Assembly: GCF_002006345.1 (NCBI RefSeq)
Contig: NZ_LZZM01000175.1
Coordinates: 1 to 56,663 of the forward strand
Direction: 5' to 3'
Length of the DNA: 56,663 nt
Source of the DNA: Clostridium puniceum
GTDB lineage: Bacteria; Bacillota; Clostridia; Clostridiales; Clostridiaceae
Shown here: in pieces, positions 22,225 to 30,693 of the stretch
Layout of the letters: each line of letters starts with the position of its first letter
Numbering within the stretch: the first letter of the stretch is position 1
The notes under the pieces: model-generated
What the model was told of the DNA's origin: nothing
The model's input: the letters and a program-made list of their open reading frames with translations, nothing else
The model's database searches: none
Position numbers and translations under genes: made by a program

Positions 22225-25179
22225 TTAAAAATTGAAAGCAAAATTTGAAATTGCTACTTTTCCATTTGCACCTGTAGTACTGTTTGACCATATTTTAAAT
22301 CCAATTGCACGTACATCATCTGGTGCTTGTAACTTTGCAGTATAATCCCAATTAGAAAGTGCTGATTTCCATATTGAATCAGTTAAATTATAAGTCGCCT
22401 TAACACTTTTTCCTGCTGGAATAATATCATTTCCTACTTTATTATCAATAATTCCACCATTTTCTTGCCATGTCCAGTTACTAGTTGTTCTTAGTAAAAG
22501 TGATGCTGAAACGTCTGTTGAACTATTATTGGTAATTGTACACGTAATAGTCTTGTAAGGTGAGCAATCAAGACCTTGTCCTAAACCTGGTTTTGTTTCT
22601 GTTTGAATGCCTGCTGCATTTTTTGCTGTTACGTTCTTAAATTCAACTCCAAGAACACTATCTTCACTACAGCTTGTAGTTGTTGTTTGGTCTTTCCATG
22701 AAGCTTCTGGATAATTCCATGTGAAATATGAAGCTGTTTTTGGACGATTAAGCTCAGCAATTTCTGATTTATAAGCATCTGTTGCTAAATCACAGCCAAC
22801 AGATAAGAAGTCTACACTTCCAGCAAATTTACTGCCTGCGCCTTGAACTCTGAATAAGAATGCTTTTACATCATTTCTCGCTGTACATTTTGACATATCA
22901 AATGAAAGTTGTACTGTTGTAAGTGCTGGGATTGTTTGATATTTATCATATTCTGTCCATTCCCATTCATCACCAACTTTGAATATTGGTTGTAGTTGAA
23001 CAGCATATGCATTATTATTTCTTACAATCACATTAATTTTATTATTCTTAGAAAGATCTACTCCATTTGCCATATTAACAAAATAAGGATATTGTTCTGT
23101 TGCTAAATCAAATGATAAACGATAACCTCCATTTTTTAATTCCTTAAGTGAAGATATGGTGGAAGTAGTAGCATCCCCTTTACCAGATACATACCAATCT
23201 GTAGTCAAACTTCCTAAATATCCTGGTTTAATATTTATTTCAACATTTTCATCTGGTACCGGATTTGTTGGTTGTGTTGGTTGCGTTGGTTGCGTTGGTT
23301 GCGTTGGTGTCACAACAATGCCATCATATCCTTTAAGTGAATATGCTAATTTTGATGTCTTTTGAATTCCGTGTTCACTAGAAAATGCATATTTACCCCA
23401 AGTAGTTAAGTTTGTTCCTTCCCAGTCATTTGATAAATCAAGAGTTGCATCTTGACCACCATTTCCTTTCCATGACCAAGCCATTGTTCCAACTTTCTTT
23501 TCATCACTATAGTTTATTATCGTTGCTTCATCTACATCTCCGCCATTTTGGAAATCACCAAATTCACCAATAGCTGTGCAAACACCTTTTGAAAGCATAT
23601 TGTCAATATTACTCTTTACTACTGTCGAATTTGCGCCTGCTACTGAATACATATGAATAGAGAACATAATTTTTCCAGCCTTATCTGCATCTTTTACTGT
23701 TTTGCACTTTTCAATAAGAGAAGAAGTTTCTTGACCATAACCTGCTGCATCAACCATAATTACGTTTTCAATTCCTGCATTTCTCATTTTTTTGATTGCA
23801 GTACAGTAAGTGTTAGCCCAAACATCACCTTTATTCCATGTTCCAAGCCATTCATTAGCAACATTTACAATAACAAAATCTTTATTAGCATTTAAAATAT
23901 CCTTTAATCCTACCCAATAGTCAACTGCGGTATATAATCTTTGTGGATCATCAAAACCTGTATGATCATGTACTTCAAGAATACAAACTAATCCTTTTTG
24001 TTTACATAATGCAATGATATTTTTAACTTCATCAACATTAGTTTTAGTCCATTGTGTTCCATCCGCTAATACTACTCTTACAGTATTTGCTCCAAGTTTT
24101 GCTACAGCGTTAATAGATTTTTCTGTGTTTGAAGTATACCATGCATGTGAAATGTTTACACCTCTCATGACAAATTCATTTCCATTTCCATCGTACAACT
24201 TAGTACCTTTTACATAAAATCCACTTTTTGGAATAGGATTTGTTGGATCTGTTGGATTTGTTGGTGTACTATTAACTTTTTCAATTGTTACATTATCTAA
24301 AGCTACATGTCCCCAATTACTAGATACTCCAAATTTATGTTCTCCTGCAGAAAGATCACATACATATTCTGTTTTATTCCAAGTATTTGGGTTTGTACAT
24401 AATTTTCCTGCTGAATTATTATCAAGATATAACCAATTTTCTTTATATTGATCCGAATTTGATGAGATAGTTAATTTATATTTTCCTGCCTCTTTAATAT
24501 TAAACTTAGTTTCTGACCATCCTGATGCTAAATAAACATAACCATTGCCTGAATAACCTTTAAAAGTATCATTTGCGATTTTATTTCCACTATTAGTTGA
24601 GAAACTATTAGCATTTTCAAACTCACAAACTACTTTGTCAGATGATACATCTGGTATAGTACCTGTTTGTCCATCTTGATTATTGTTGTCAATAGATTCC
24701 ACAATAATATAATCAAGAGCTACATACCCCCAGTCAGATGATACTCCAAATTTGTGCTGCCCTTTTGAAAGAGTATATTCATTAGTAGTTGTATTCCAAC
24801 TACCTGCATTAGTACAGAGTTTACCAGCTGAACTATCATCTAAATAAAGCCCATTCTCTTTATATTGGTCTGAATTTGTAACTATGGTTATTTTATATTT
24901 TCCATCACTAGGAACTGTAAAATTAACATCTGACCATCCTTTTGCAAGATATACAAATCCACTTCCAGAATAGCCACCAAAAAGCTCCTTTTTTATAGCG
25001 TTACCATTATCTGATGAGAAATGATTTGCATCTTCAAATTGAATGATTTGTTTAAATGAACTTTTACTATTTACCTGTGCAGTATCTGATGCCCAAGTAG
25101 TAATATTACAATTAGCAAGAGTTAAAATTGCTGCGATGCTTCCAGCAAAATAACTACGAAATTTTTTTGATTTTTTCAT
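22225..25179 (-). CDS. Secreted GH5 (subfamily 8-like) beta-mannanase with four accessory modules
   Basis: 984 residues from MKKSKKFRSYFAGS; GGGAGGG lies before this ATG, so the in-frame ATG five codons upstream overlaps the ribosome site and is rejected. Signal peptide about 1-31. Two near-duplicate CBM35/CBM6-like modules (about 40-165 and 180-305; both with YKIT, SDQYKEN, LYLD and SAGKLCTN motifs). GH5 domain about 315-625: GVNISHAW, ANTVRVVL, acid/base Glu in IVNVANEWLG, nucleophile Glu in IGEFGDF, and MAWSWKGNG, as in bacterial beta-1,4-mannanases. A TQP-repeat linker leads to two C-terminal beta-sandwich modules (about 655-800 and 815-984). No dockerin. It should cut mannan backbones outside the cell. 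Confidence 0.93.
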   Translation of the reverse strand: MKKSKKFRSYFAGSIAAILTLANCNITTWASDTAQVNSKSSFKQIIQFEDANHFSSDNGNAIKKELFGGYSGSGFVYLAKGWSDVNFTVPSDGKYKITIVTNSDQYKENGLYLDDSSAGKLCTNAGSWNTTTNEYTLSKGQHKFGVSSDWGYVALDYIIVESIDNNNQDGQTGTIPDVSSDKVVCEFENANSFSTNSGNKIANDTFKGYSGNGYVYLASGWSETKFNIKEAGKYKLTISSNSDQYKENWLYLDNNSAGKLCTNPNTWNKTEYVCDLSAGEHKFGVSSNWGHVALDNVTIEKVNSTPTNPTDPTNPIPKSGFYVKGTKLYDGNGNEFVMRGVNISHAWYTSNTEKSINAVAKLGANTVRVVLADGTQWTKTNVDEVKNIIALCKQKGLVCILEVHDHTGFDDPQRLYTAVDYWVGLKDILNANKDFVIVNVANEWLGTWNKGDVWANTYCTAIKKMRNAGIENVIMVDAAGYGQETSSLIEKCKTVKDADKAGKIMFSIHMYSVAGANSTVVKSNIDNMLSKGVCTAIGEFGDFQNGGDVDEATIINYSDEKKVGTMAWSWKGNGGQDATLDLSNDWEGTNLTTWGKYAFSSEHGIQKTSKLAYSLKGYDGIVVTPTQPTQPTQPTQPTNPVPDENVEINIKPGYLGSLTTDWYVSGKGDATTSTISSLKELKNGGYRLSFDLATEQYPYFVNMANGVDLSKNNKINVIVRNNNAYAVQLQPIFKVGDEWEWTEYDKYQTIPALTTVQLSFDMSKCTARNDVKAFLFRVQGAGSKFAGSVDFLSVGCDLATDAYKSEIAELNRPKTASYFTWNYPEASWKDQTTTTSCSEDSVLGVEFKNVTAKNAAGIQTETKPGLGQGLDCSPYKTITCTITNNSSTDVSASLLLRTTSNWTWQENGGIIDNKVGNDIIPAGKSVKATYNLTDSIWKSALSNWDYTAKLQAPDDVRAIGFKIWSNSTTGANGKVAISNFAFNF
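23267..23310. repeat. 9-bp tandem repeat coding the TQP linker
   Basis: About five units of TTGGTTGCG type, coding Thr-Gln-Pro repeats between the GH5 domain and the C-terminal modules. Length may vary between strains by slippage. Confidence 0.8.
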
Positions 25180-25271
25180 TTTTTTCCCTCCCATTTTTTA
25201 ATTTTGTTCTGTTAAGTTAGATAAACATTACTCTTCTTAAATTTAGGAAATACAATAAGTTCGACTATAGA

Positions 25272-25501
25272 TCAAATTAAATTGTTTACCAAAATATTCC
25301 CTACTTCAATTAAACTGCTACCCAACCAGTCAGTAGACAAGTCAAGGTATTTTAACTGTAGTGCCACTCCCTTAAAACCTGTGACAAAATAGGCTTTTAC
25401 CCCAGATGCAAATGTACTATTAACATTATCAAGGGACTAATTATTAACCCTAAAAACACTACCACTGACAATATAATTAGTTTTATATATTTTTTTAACA
25501 T
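25272..25501 (-). pseudogene. Frameshifted small secreted-peptide gene
   Basis: ATG at 25501 after AAGGAT starts MLKKYIKLIILSVVVFLGLI, a signal-peptide-like segment, then ISPL. In the next frame the text continues as DNVNSTFASGVKAYFVTGFK and GVALQLKYLDLSTDWLGSSL, then IEVGNILVNNLI and a stop at 25272. A one-base change would rejoin them into a protein of about 75 residues: signal sequence plus a 50-residue mature peptide. It could be a small exported peptide; I do not recognise a family. A sequencing error would restore the gene. Confidence 0.4.
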
Positions 25502-26412
25502 AAATTATCCTTCTTATTTATTCATCAAATTATACATATCTTTTTATATTGAAGTTCATTTGAATTAATTTCTTTTAGTCATATTTACTCATCTTTGATG
25601 TTGAATAGAGCACTTTTAAGGGTATAGTGGTTGTGTAAGATTTATGGTTCTAGAGATTATAAAATTGTTTTCTAAAAATTCCATTGTAAGTCGTGTAAAA
25701 ATTAGTTTTTTTAGTCATAGCATTTCTTCCCCCTTTGTTTTTATAGATTTCAACATTATATTAACATTCATTTCAATTATTTACAGTAGAGAGAAGTTGA
25801 AAATAGTTTATATTTGTATATATATTAGTAAAGTCTTGTTGAATCTCTTAAATATTTAGTATAAATAGAAACTGCGGCTTTATCCGTATTTAATCATCAG
25901 ATATAAATCCACAAATTGACTAATGCTCATAGTACTTATTCTTCCTATAAAGCATTGGAAGTACGGATCTATTTAATGCTTTAAACACATTAATGATATC
26001 TAGGCTATCTTACCTGCTCCTGCAAAATTTAGTAGAAAATTGTTAAAAAAAGTGTAAATTCATAATAATATACACTTTGATTGATTACAATCTATAAAAT
26101 GTATTCTAAAAATCATATATAAAGTATATTAATTAATTTTGCTTTATTTACAAGCCTCTATATATACTACAGTTAAATTATCTTGTGGAGAATTTATCAA
26201 TATTTCTTAAGTAAATTTTATTAATCATAATTCTTAACAATACTTAACATATTTTTTTTAAACATTTTACGATTGCCTTATGAGAAAAAAGTAAACATTA
26301 TAACACATTTTTAAAAAAAACATATAATACAAAAAGTTTCGCTTGAGGGTGATAACTATAATTTTATTTCCAAAAATGAAATAATAAAGCTATTTTTGGA
26401 CGAAAATTTGTT
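25502..26412. other. 900-bp AT-rich intergenic region
   Basis: No convincing gene. A 22-codon minus-strand frame (MTKKTNFYTTYNGIFRKQFY, near 25655-25722) has a GGGGGAAG site but no known family. Near 25870-25990 the minus strand shows broken text (NRSVLPMLYRKNKYYEH, then CGFISDD, then IRIKPQFLF), probably a gene relic. The 71-codon plus frame at 25644 is AT-rich noise. Confidence 0.35.
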
Positions 26413-26441
26413 TTGAGAAAAAATACCAATAGTGATATAAG
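26413..26441 (+). promoter_or_regulatory. Promoter of the luxE/luxC-like pair
   Basis: TTGAGA (26413-26418), 17-bp spacer, TATAAG (26436-26441), about 40 bp before the start codon. Confidence 0.6.
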
Positions 26442-26487
26442 TATACTGATGAGTATAAAAATTAAAGTTATATTGGAGGTATGCATT

Positions 26488-27621
26488 ATGAACAATTTTT
26501 TTCAAGATTTTAAAGACAATTTGATTAAGCAATATTTCGAATGTCAGGCTTACAAATTCCTGTGTGATAGTCAAGGTTTTAATCCCAGTATTAATTTAAA
26601 TTCAGAAGCAGATATAGAAAAAGTTCCTTTCATTGCTACAACATTATTCAAAAAGTCAGCTGAAATGTTTACTAATTTGTTAAGAGTACCTTTAGACGTT
26701 ATTGATAAATGGACTCTATCAAGTAGTACGAGCGGAGATCCAAGTATGGTTGGAAGACGAAAGTGCGATATTATGAAAATTAAGGAGCTTGACGATCTTA
26801 ATAAAAAAACATATAAATCGTTTAGCAACCAAGCTTGTGTGTTTTTTCCAGAACCAAAAGTCATGAGAGAGTATAAAAGTAAAGTAGTATATGGTAAAAG
26901 TACAGAATCATATATTGGAAATATTTTAGATGTTTCAGATCTTAAAGACAATAGCATTTTTCTTGTAAAACCAGATGAAGATAATTTAATAGTTGATATG
27001 GACAAGTTTAAATTATTTTTAGAAACTCATAATGGATTAGAAAATAATATTTCAATATGCGGTTCAACACCTTTACTTTTCGATGCAATAAATATTCTAC
27101 AAAAAACAATGAAGCCGTTAAATTTAGGAAAAAACGCGCTGGTTAATACTTTTGGTGGAGGCTGGGATGGAAAAAAAGGAACAGTAAGTATAGGAACAAG
27201 TATAAAAAGGCAAGATTTTGTTGAGAATCTTTCAAATTTTCTTGGAATTCCAGAAGACAATTTTATTGATTCTTATTCATTTACTGAAAATACTTTTTCT
27301 ATAACAGGGCATTATTCCAAAGAATATAAAGATTATCTATTTCATGTTCCAGAATGGGGAAGAATGATTATTAGAGATATAAAAACATTGAAACCTCTTT
27401 ATAGCCCAGGGGATAGAGGTTTTATTCAAATGTTAAATGCATATGGAACAACTACATTTGCAGGAGCTTCTGTGTTAGTTGATGATATTGGAGAAATAGT
27501 TTCTATATCTGAATGTCCAGAATGCAAAACAAAGCTTATGACAATAAAGATTATTGGAAGAGTTAGAGGCGCTGAGGCAAAAGGTTGCGGTGCTACACTT
27601 AATGTAAGGAGTGAAAAATAA
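26488..27621 (+). CDS. LuxE-type acyl-protein synthetase
   Basis: 377 residues starting MNNFFQDFKDNLIKQYFECQ; GGAGG eight bases upstream selects this ATG over earlier in-frame codons. The SSSTSGDPSMV loop is the nucleotide-binding motif of the LuxE/PaaK adenylating fold. FGGGWDGKKG, SYSFTENTFS and the C-terminal RVRGAEAKGCGATLNV match LuxE; C367 sits where the acyl-accepting cysteine of bioluminescent LuxE lies. It would activate a fatty acid and hold it as a thioester for the reductase. Its stop overlaps the next start (TAATG), so the two are co-translated. Confidence 0.88.
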   Translation: MNNFFQDFKDNLIKQYFECQAYKFLCDSQGFNPSINLNSEADIEKVPFIATTLFKKSAEMFTNLLRVPLDVIDKWTLSSSTSGDPSMVGRRKCDIMKIKELDDLNKKTYKSFSNQACVFFPEPKVMREYKSKVVYGKSTESYIGNILDVSDLKDNSIFLVKPDEDNLIVDMDKFKLFLETHNGLENNISICGSTPLLFDAINILQKTMKPLNLGKNALVNTFGGGWDGKKGTVSIGTSIKRQDFVENLSNFLGIPEDNFIDSYSFTENTFSITGHYSKEYKDYLFHVPEWGRMIIRDIKTLKPLYSPGDRGFIQMLNAYGTTTFAGASVLVDDIGEIVSISECPECKTKLMTIKIIGRVRGAEAKGCGATLNVRSEK

Positions 27622-28976
27622 TGAAAATTGAATATACTTGTGGAAGTAGTGCCTTATTAAAGAATATAAATGATATTAATCTTGAACTTATATGTGCTGA
27701 AGAAGATGAAATAGTAAATGAATTAAAACGGCTTAAAACAAATACAAGTAAAGTTCATGAAATACCTGTTAATGATACACTTGAACTTCTAGATAAGTGT
27801 GGAAGATTATGGTTGAATAGAGATTATTCAAGGAAACATATTGAAATTTTATCTCATATTCTAAATCAAAGTAAAGAACTTGTAACTTATGAGTTAGAAA
27901 GTACAATGCACGCACTTTTAAAAGAAAATATGAAGACAATAATAGAAGATGAATTAGGGAATTACGATATATTGGATAAATGGATTGATACAAATTATGG
28001 GAAAGTTCATAGACAGCCAAGAGGCTTAATGTTTCATAATGTTTCTGGCAATGCATTTGTAGTAATTCCTATGAGTATGGCAATGGGATTGATATCTAAA
28101 AATTGTAACTTAATTAAGGTTTCTGGTGATGAACCATATTTTGCTTATGCATTTTACAACAGTTTATGCGAAATTGATCCTACTATAAAGGATAGATTAT
28201 CAGTTATGTATTTTAATAGTGAAAAATCAAGCATTTATGAAACTATTGTTAAAAATTCTGATTGTGTTATTCATTGGGGTGGAGAACATTCAGGTAGAGT
28301 AATAGCAGAACTTTGCGCTAGGTATAATGCTCATTTAATAATGCATGGGGCTAAAATTAGTTTTGAAGTAATAGATGATACAGAAAATATCAATAGTACT
28401 GCCCAGGAGATTGCAAAAGATATCGTTTGTTGGGAACAAAAAGCATGTTTATCACCTAGAATTGTATTTGTAAATAATAAAGTTAATACTAAACTTCTTA
28501 CTAAAGCTATTGGAGAAGAATTAAAAAGGGTAACAGAAATTATTCCTAAGACCTATTTAAATCCCTGGACTTCTATGAAGATAATACAAGATAGACAGTA
28601 TTGTTTGTTAAAGTATGGAATAAAGAAAAATCAGAAAGTTGAGATTTATTCATCGTATAATTCAGACTACACTATTATATTTAATGACAAAATGCCAGAT
28701 AAAGAAGATATTGATAGATGTTTTAACAGATTTATATTTGTTTGTCCATATGAAAGTAGTGATGAAGTTTATAACTATGTAGAAAATAATCTGAAAGAAT
28801 ATTTACAAACTATGGGATATAGTGGCAATGATCAACAATTTATTGAGAAAATGACTTTATTAGGAGTTAGTATAGTAACTAAACCTGGTGAAATGCCATT
28901 GCATCGTCCTGGAACATCTCATGATGGAATTTATAATTTAAATGAAATGACTTATGTGGTTAGCAGTCAACTATAA
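27621..28976 (+). CDS. LuxC-type acyl-CoA/acyl-protein reductase
   Basis: 451 residues, an aldehyde-dehydrogenase-fold reductase that turns an activated acyl group into an aldehyde with NADPH. GLMFHNVSGNAFVVIPMSMA is the LuxC-type cofactor region; CWEQKACLSPR carries the nucleophile C276; the C-terminal region KPGEMPLHRPGTSHDG is also conserved. It overlaps the LuxE-like gene by one base. No luxA, luxB or luxD accompanies it, so the product is probably a free aldehyde or an alcohol, not light. A terminator follows at 29036. Confidence 0.9.
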   Translation: MKIEYTCGSSALLKNINDINLELICAEEDEIVNELKRLKTNTSKVHEIPVNDTLELLDKCGRLWLNRDYSRKHIEILSHILNQSKELVTYELESTMHALLKENMKTIIEDELGNYDILDKWIDTNYGKVHRQPRGLMFHNVSGNAFVVIPMSMAMGLISKNCNLIKVSGDEPYFAYAFYNSLCEIDPTIKDRLSVMYFNSEKSSIYETIVKNSDCVIHWGGEHSGRVIAELCARYNAHLIMHGAKISFEVIDDTENINSTAQEIAKDIVCWEQKACLSPRIVFVNNKVNTKLLTKAIGEELKRVTEIIPKTYLNPWTSMKIIQDRQYCLLKYGIKKNQKVEIYSSYNSDYTIIFNDKMPDKEDIDRCFNRFIFVCPYESSDEVYNYVENNLKEYLQTMGYSGNDQQFIEKMTLLGVSIVTKPGEMPLHRPGTSHDGIYNLNEMTYVVSSQL

Positions 28977-29035
28977 TTATTGATATTAGAAAAAATAAAC
29001 TATGAATTTAAATAATCAATTTAGATTTGTGAATT

Positions 29036-29078
29036 AAAAACTCTATTTAGGATATGCAGCCATGAATAGAGTTTTTTT
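29036..29078. terminator. Terminator between luxC-like gene and response regulator
   Basis: Perfect 12-bp stem AAAAACTCTATT with AATAGAGTTTTT plus extra T on the plus strand. It can end both convergent units. Confidence 0.85.
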
Positions 29079-29103
29079 CTTACACATTAGATTTACCTCT
29101 TAA

Positions 29104-30693
29104 TTAAGTATTTAAAAAGTTGTTTCTATACTGCATGGGAGTAATTCCCTTGTATTTCTTGAAAACCTTGAAAAAATATTTTTCATCACTGTACCCTACC
29201 CTTACCGCCACATCATAAGTCTTATATTTTATATCCTTCAAAAGTTCACATGCTCTTTCTATTCTTATACTATGAAGATAATCAATGAAGCTTGTATTCA
29301 TTTCTTTCTTAAATAGAAAACTCAGATAGCTTGGAGTTATGTATACTTCCTGAGCTACAATTTTGCGACTTAAATCCTTATAATAGTTGCATTCAATAAA
29401 CTCTATGGCATTCTTTAAAATTTTGCCTATACTCTTCTGACTGACAATACTTATATATATTTTTTTTGATATATCTATAAGTATTTCTTTTCTCCTATTC
29501 ATACTCATAGGTTTTTGCATTTCATTTAATATTGGACAGTTTATACCAAATATTTCATCTATATTAATATTTCTCTCTATACAAAGTTGATATAAGGAAA
29601 ATATAAGTCCAAGTACTGACTTTATTACGACATCCTTTGATATACAAGCTTCGTTTAATATGTTGAAGTATTGATTAAACTTAGTAACTAACATTTCTTT
29701 ACTACCTGATTTTATACAGCTTAATATTTCTTTCTCCAGAATATAGATATTAGTAAACATATCTTCTTCTAAAATCTCTTGATATAGTTCTATAAAATCA
29801 TTACTTAACAAAAGTTTTTCTTCCATATCATTTACAGCCTCATCATAAGATAAACGTATATTCCTTAAGTTTTCATAGCTTCTCCCAATACCAAAACATA
29901 TACCATGATTAAATTGTCTTTCGAAAGTTTCCTTTATGTCTTTAAATATAGTTAAAAGATTACCTTTTTCTACTAGATTTCTTGTATTTATTATTATCAC
30001 TATATCATCTAAATTCTCAAATACCTCACAGTTATAATTTCGCAACAATTTTTTTTCAATTATATTTTTCACTGAAAGTTTTATCAGCTCAATATCACTA
30101 CTATCATTTATACAATGCAAATCTATAATTCTTATTAACACTACAGTTACAAATGGTTTTCTAAAATTAATATTATATAATTCAAGCTTTTCTCCTGAAA
30201 TTTCAGTTTGCCTTCCTTTCGATATAATAAGCTTATTTAAATATTTCTCCTTCATTAGAAAAATATTCTCCTTAGACTGATTAATTAGATTCTGTAAATT
30301 AATTTCCCTTTCTCTTTCCTCCAAAAGATGTCTTTTTGCTTTCTCGACAACATTCTGAATTTCCTTTGCACCGCTTGGTTTTAAAAGGTAATCAAATACC
30401 CCTAATTTTATAGCTCTCTGAATATAGTCAAAATCATCATATCCACTCATAATTATAAACTTTATCCGAGGAAATTCTTTATTTAGCTTTTCTATTAATT
30501 GAAGTCCGTCCATTATAGGCATCTTTATATCTGTAAGAACAATATCTGGAGTTTCTGTAGAAGCTAATTTTAATGCTTCATAACCATTGGAGGCTTCCCC
30601 ACATATCTCAACCTCCAAAGCCTTCCAATCAATTACGTTTTTAATGCTCTTCCTTATTTTTTCTTCATCCTCAACTAATAGAAGTTTAAACAT
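29104..30693 (-). CDS. YesN/AraC-type response regulator
   Basis: 529 residues from MFKLLLVEDEEKIRKSI, with GGGGAG upstream; an in-frame TTG eight codons earlier is less likely. Receiver domain 1-120 with phospho-acceptor D55 (VLTDIKMPIMDG) and the VFDYLLKPSGAKEI lysine. A central variable region (about 150-400), then a C-terminal AraC double helix-turn-helix (about 425-529; YITPSYLSFLFKKEMN, then SDEKYFFKVFKKYKGITPMQ). It overlaps the kinase stop by 8 bp, so the two form one two-component system. Such pairs usually control sugar uptake or hydrolase genes; the target is not shown. Confidence 0.92.
   Translation of the reverse strand: MFKLLLVEDEEKIRKSIKNVIDWKALEVEICGEASNGYEALKLASTETPDIVLTDIKMPIMDGLQLIEKLNKEFPRIKFIIMSGYDDFDYIQRAIKLGVFDYLLKPSGAKEIQNVVEKAKRHLLEEREREINLQNLINQSKENIFLMKEKYLNKLIISKGRQTEISGEKLELYNINFRKPFVTVVLIRIIDLHCINDSSDIELIKLSVKNIIEKKLLRNYNCEVFENLDDIVIIINTRNLVEKGNLLTIFKDIKETFERQFNHGICFGIGRSYENLRNIRLSYDEAVNDMEEKLLLSNDFIELYQEILEEDMFTNIYILEKEILSCIKSGSKEMLVTKFNQYFNILNEACISKDVVIKSVLGLIFSLYQLCIERNINIDEIFGINCPILNEMQKPMSMNRRKEILIDISKKIYISIVSQKSIGKILKNAIEFIECNYYKDLSRKIVAQEVYITPSYLSFLFKKEMNTSFIDYLHSIRIERACELLKDIKYKTYDVAVRVGYSDEKYFFKVFKKYKGITPMQYRNNFLNT

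Noticed and set aside
23267..23310. Tandem repeat as a CRISPR or regulatory array
   Set aside because: It is in frame and encodes the Thr-Gln-Pro linker of the mannanase.
25644..25859. 71-codon plus-strand frame in the region before the luxE-like gene
   Set aside because: Very AT-rich hydrophobic text, no ribosome site, no recognisable family.
26488..28976. Bioluminescence operon
   Set aside because: Only the reductase and synthetase homologues are present; no luciferase or LuxD gene, and the host is probably anaerobic.
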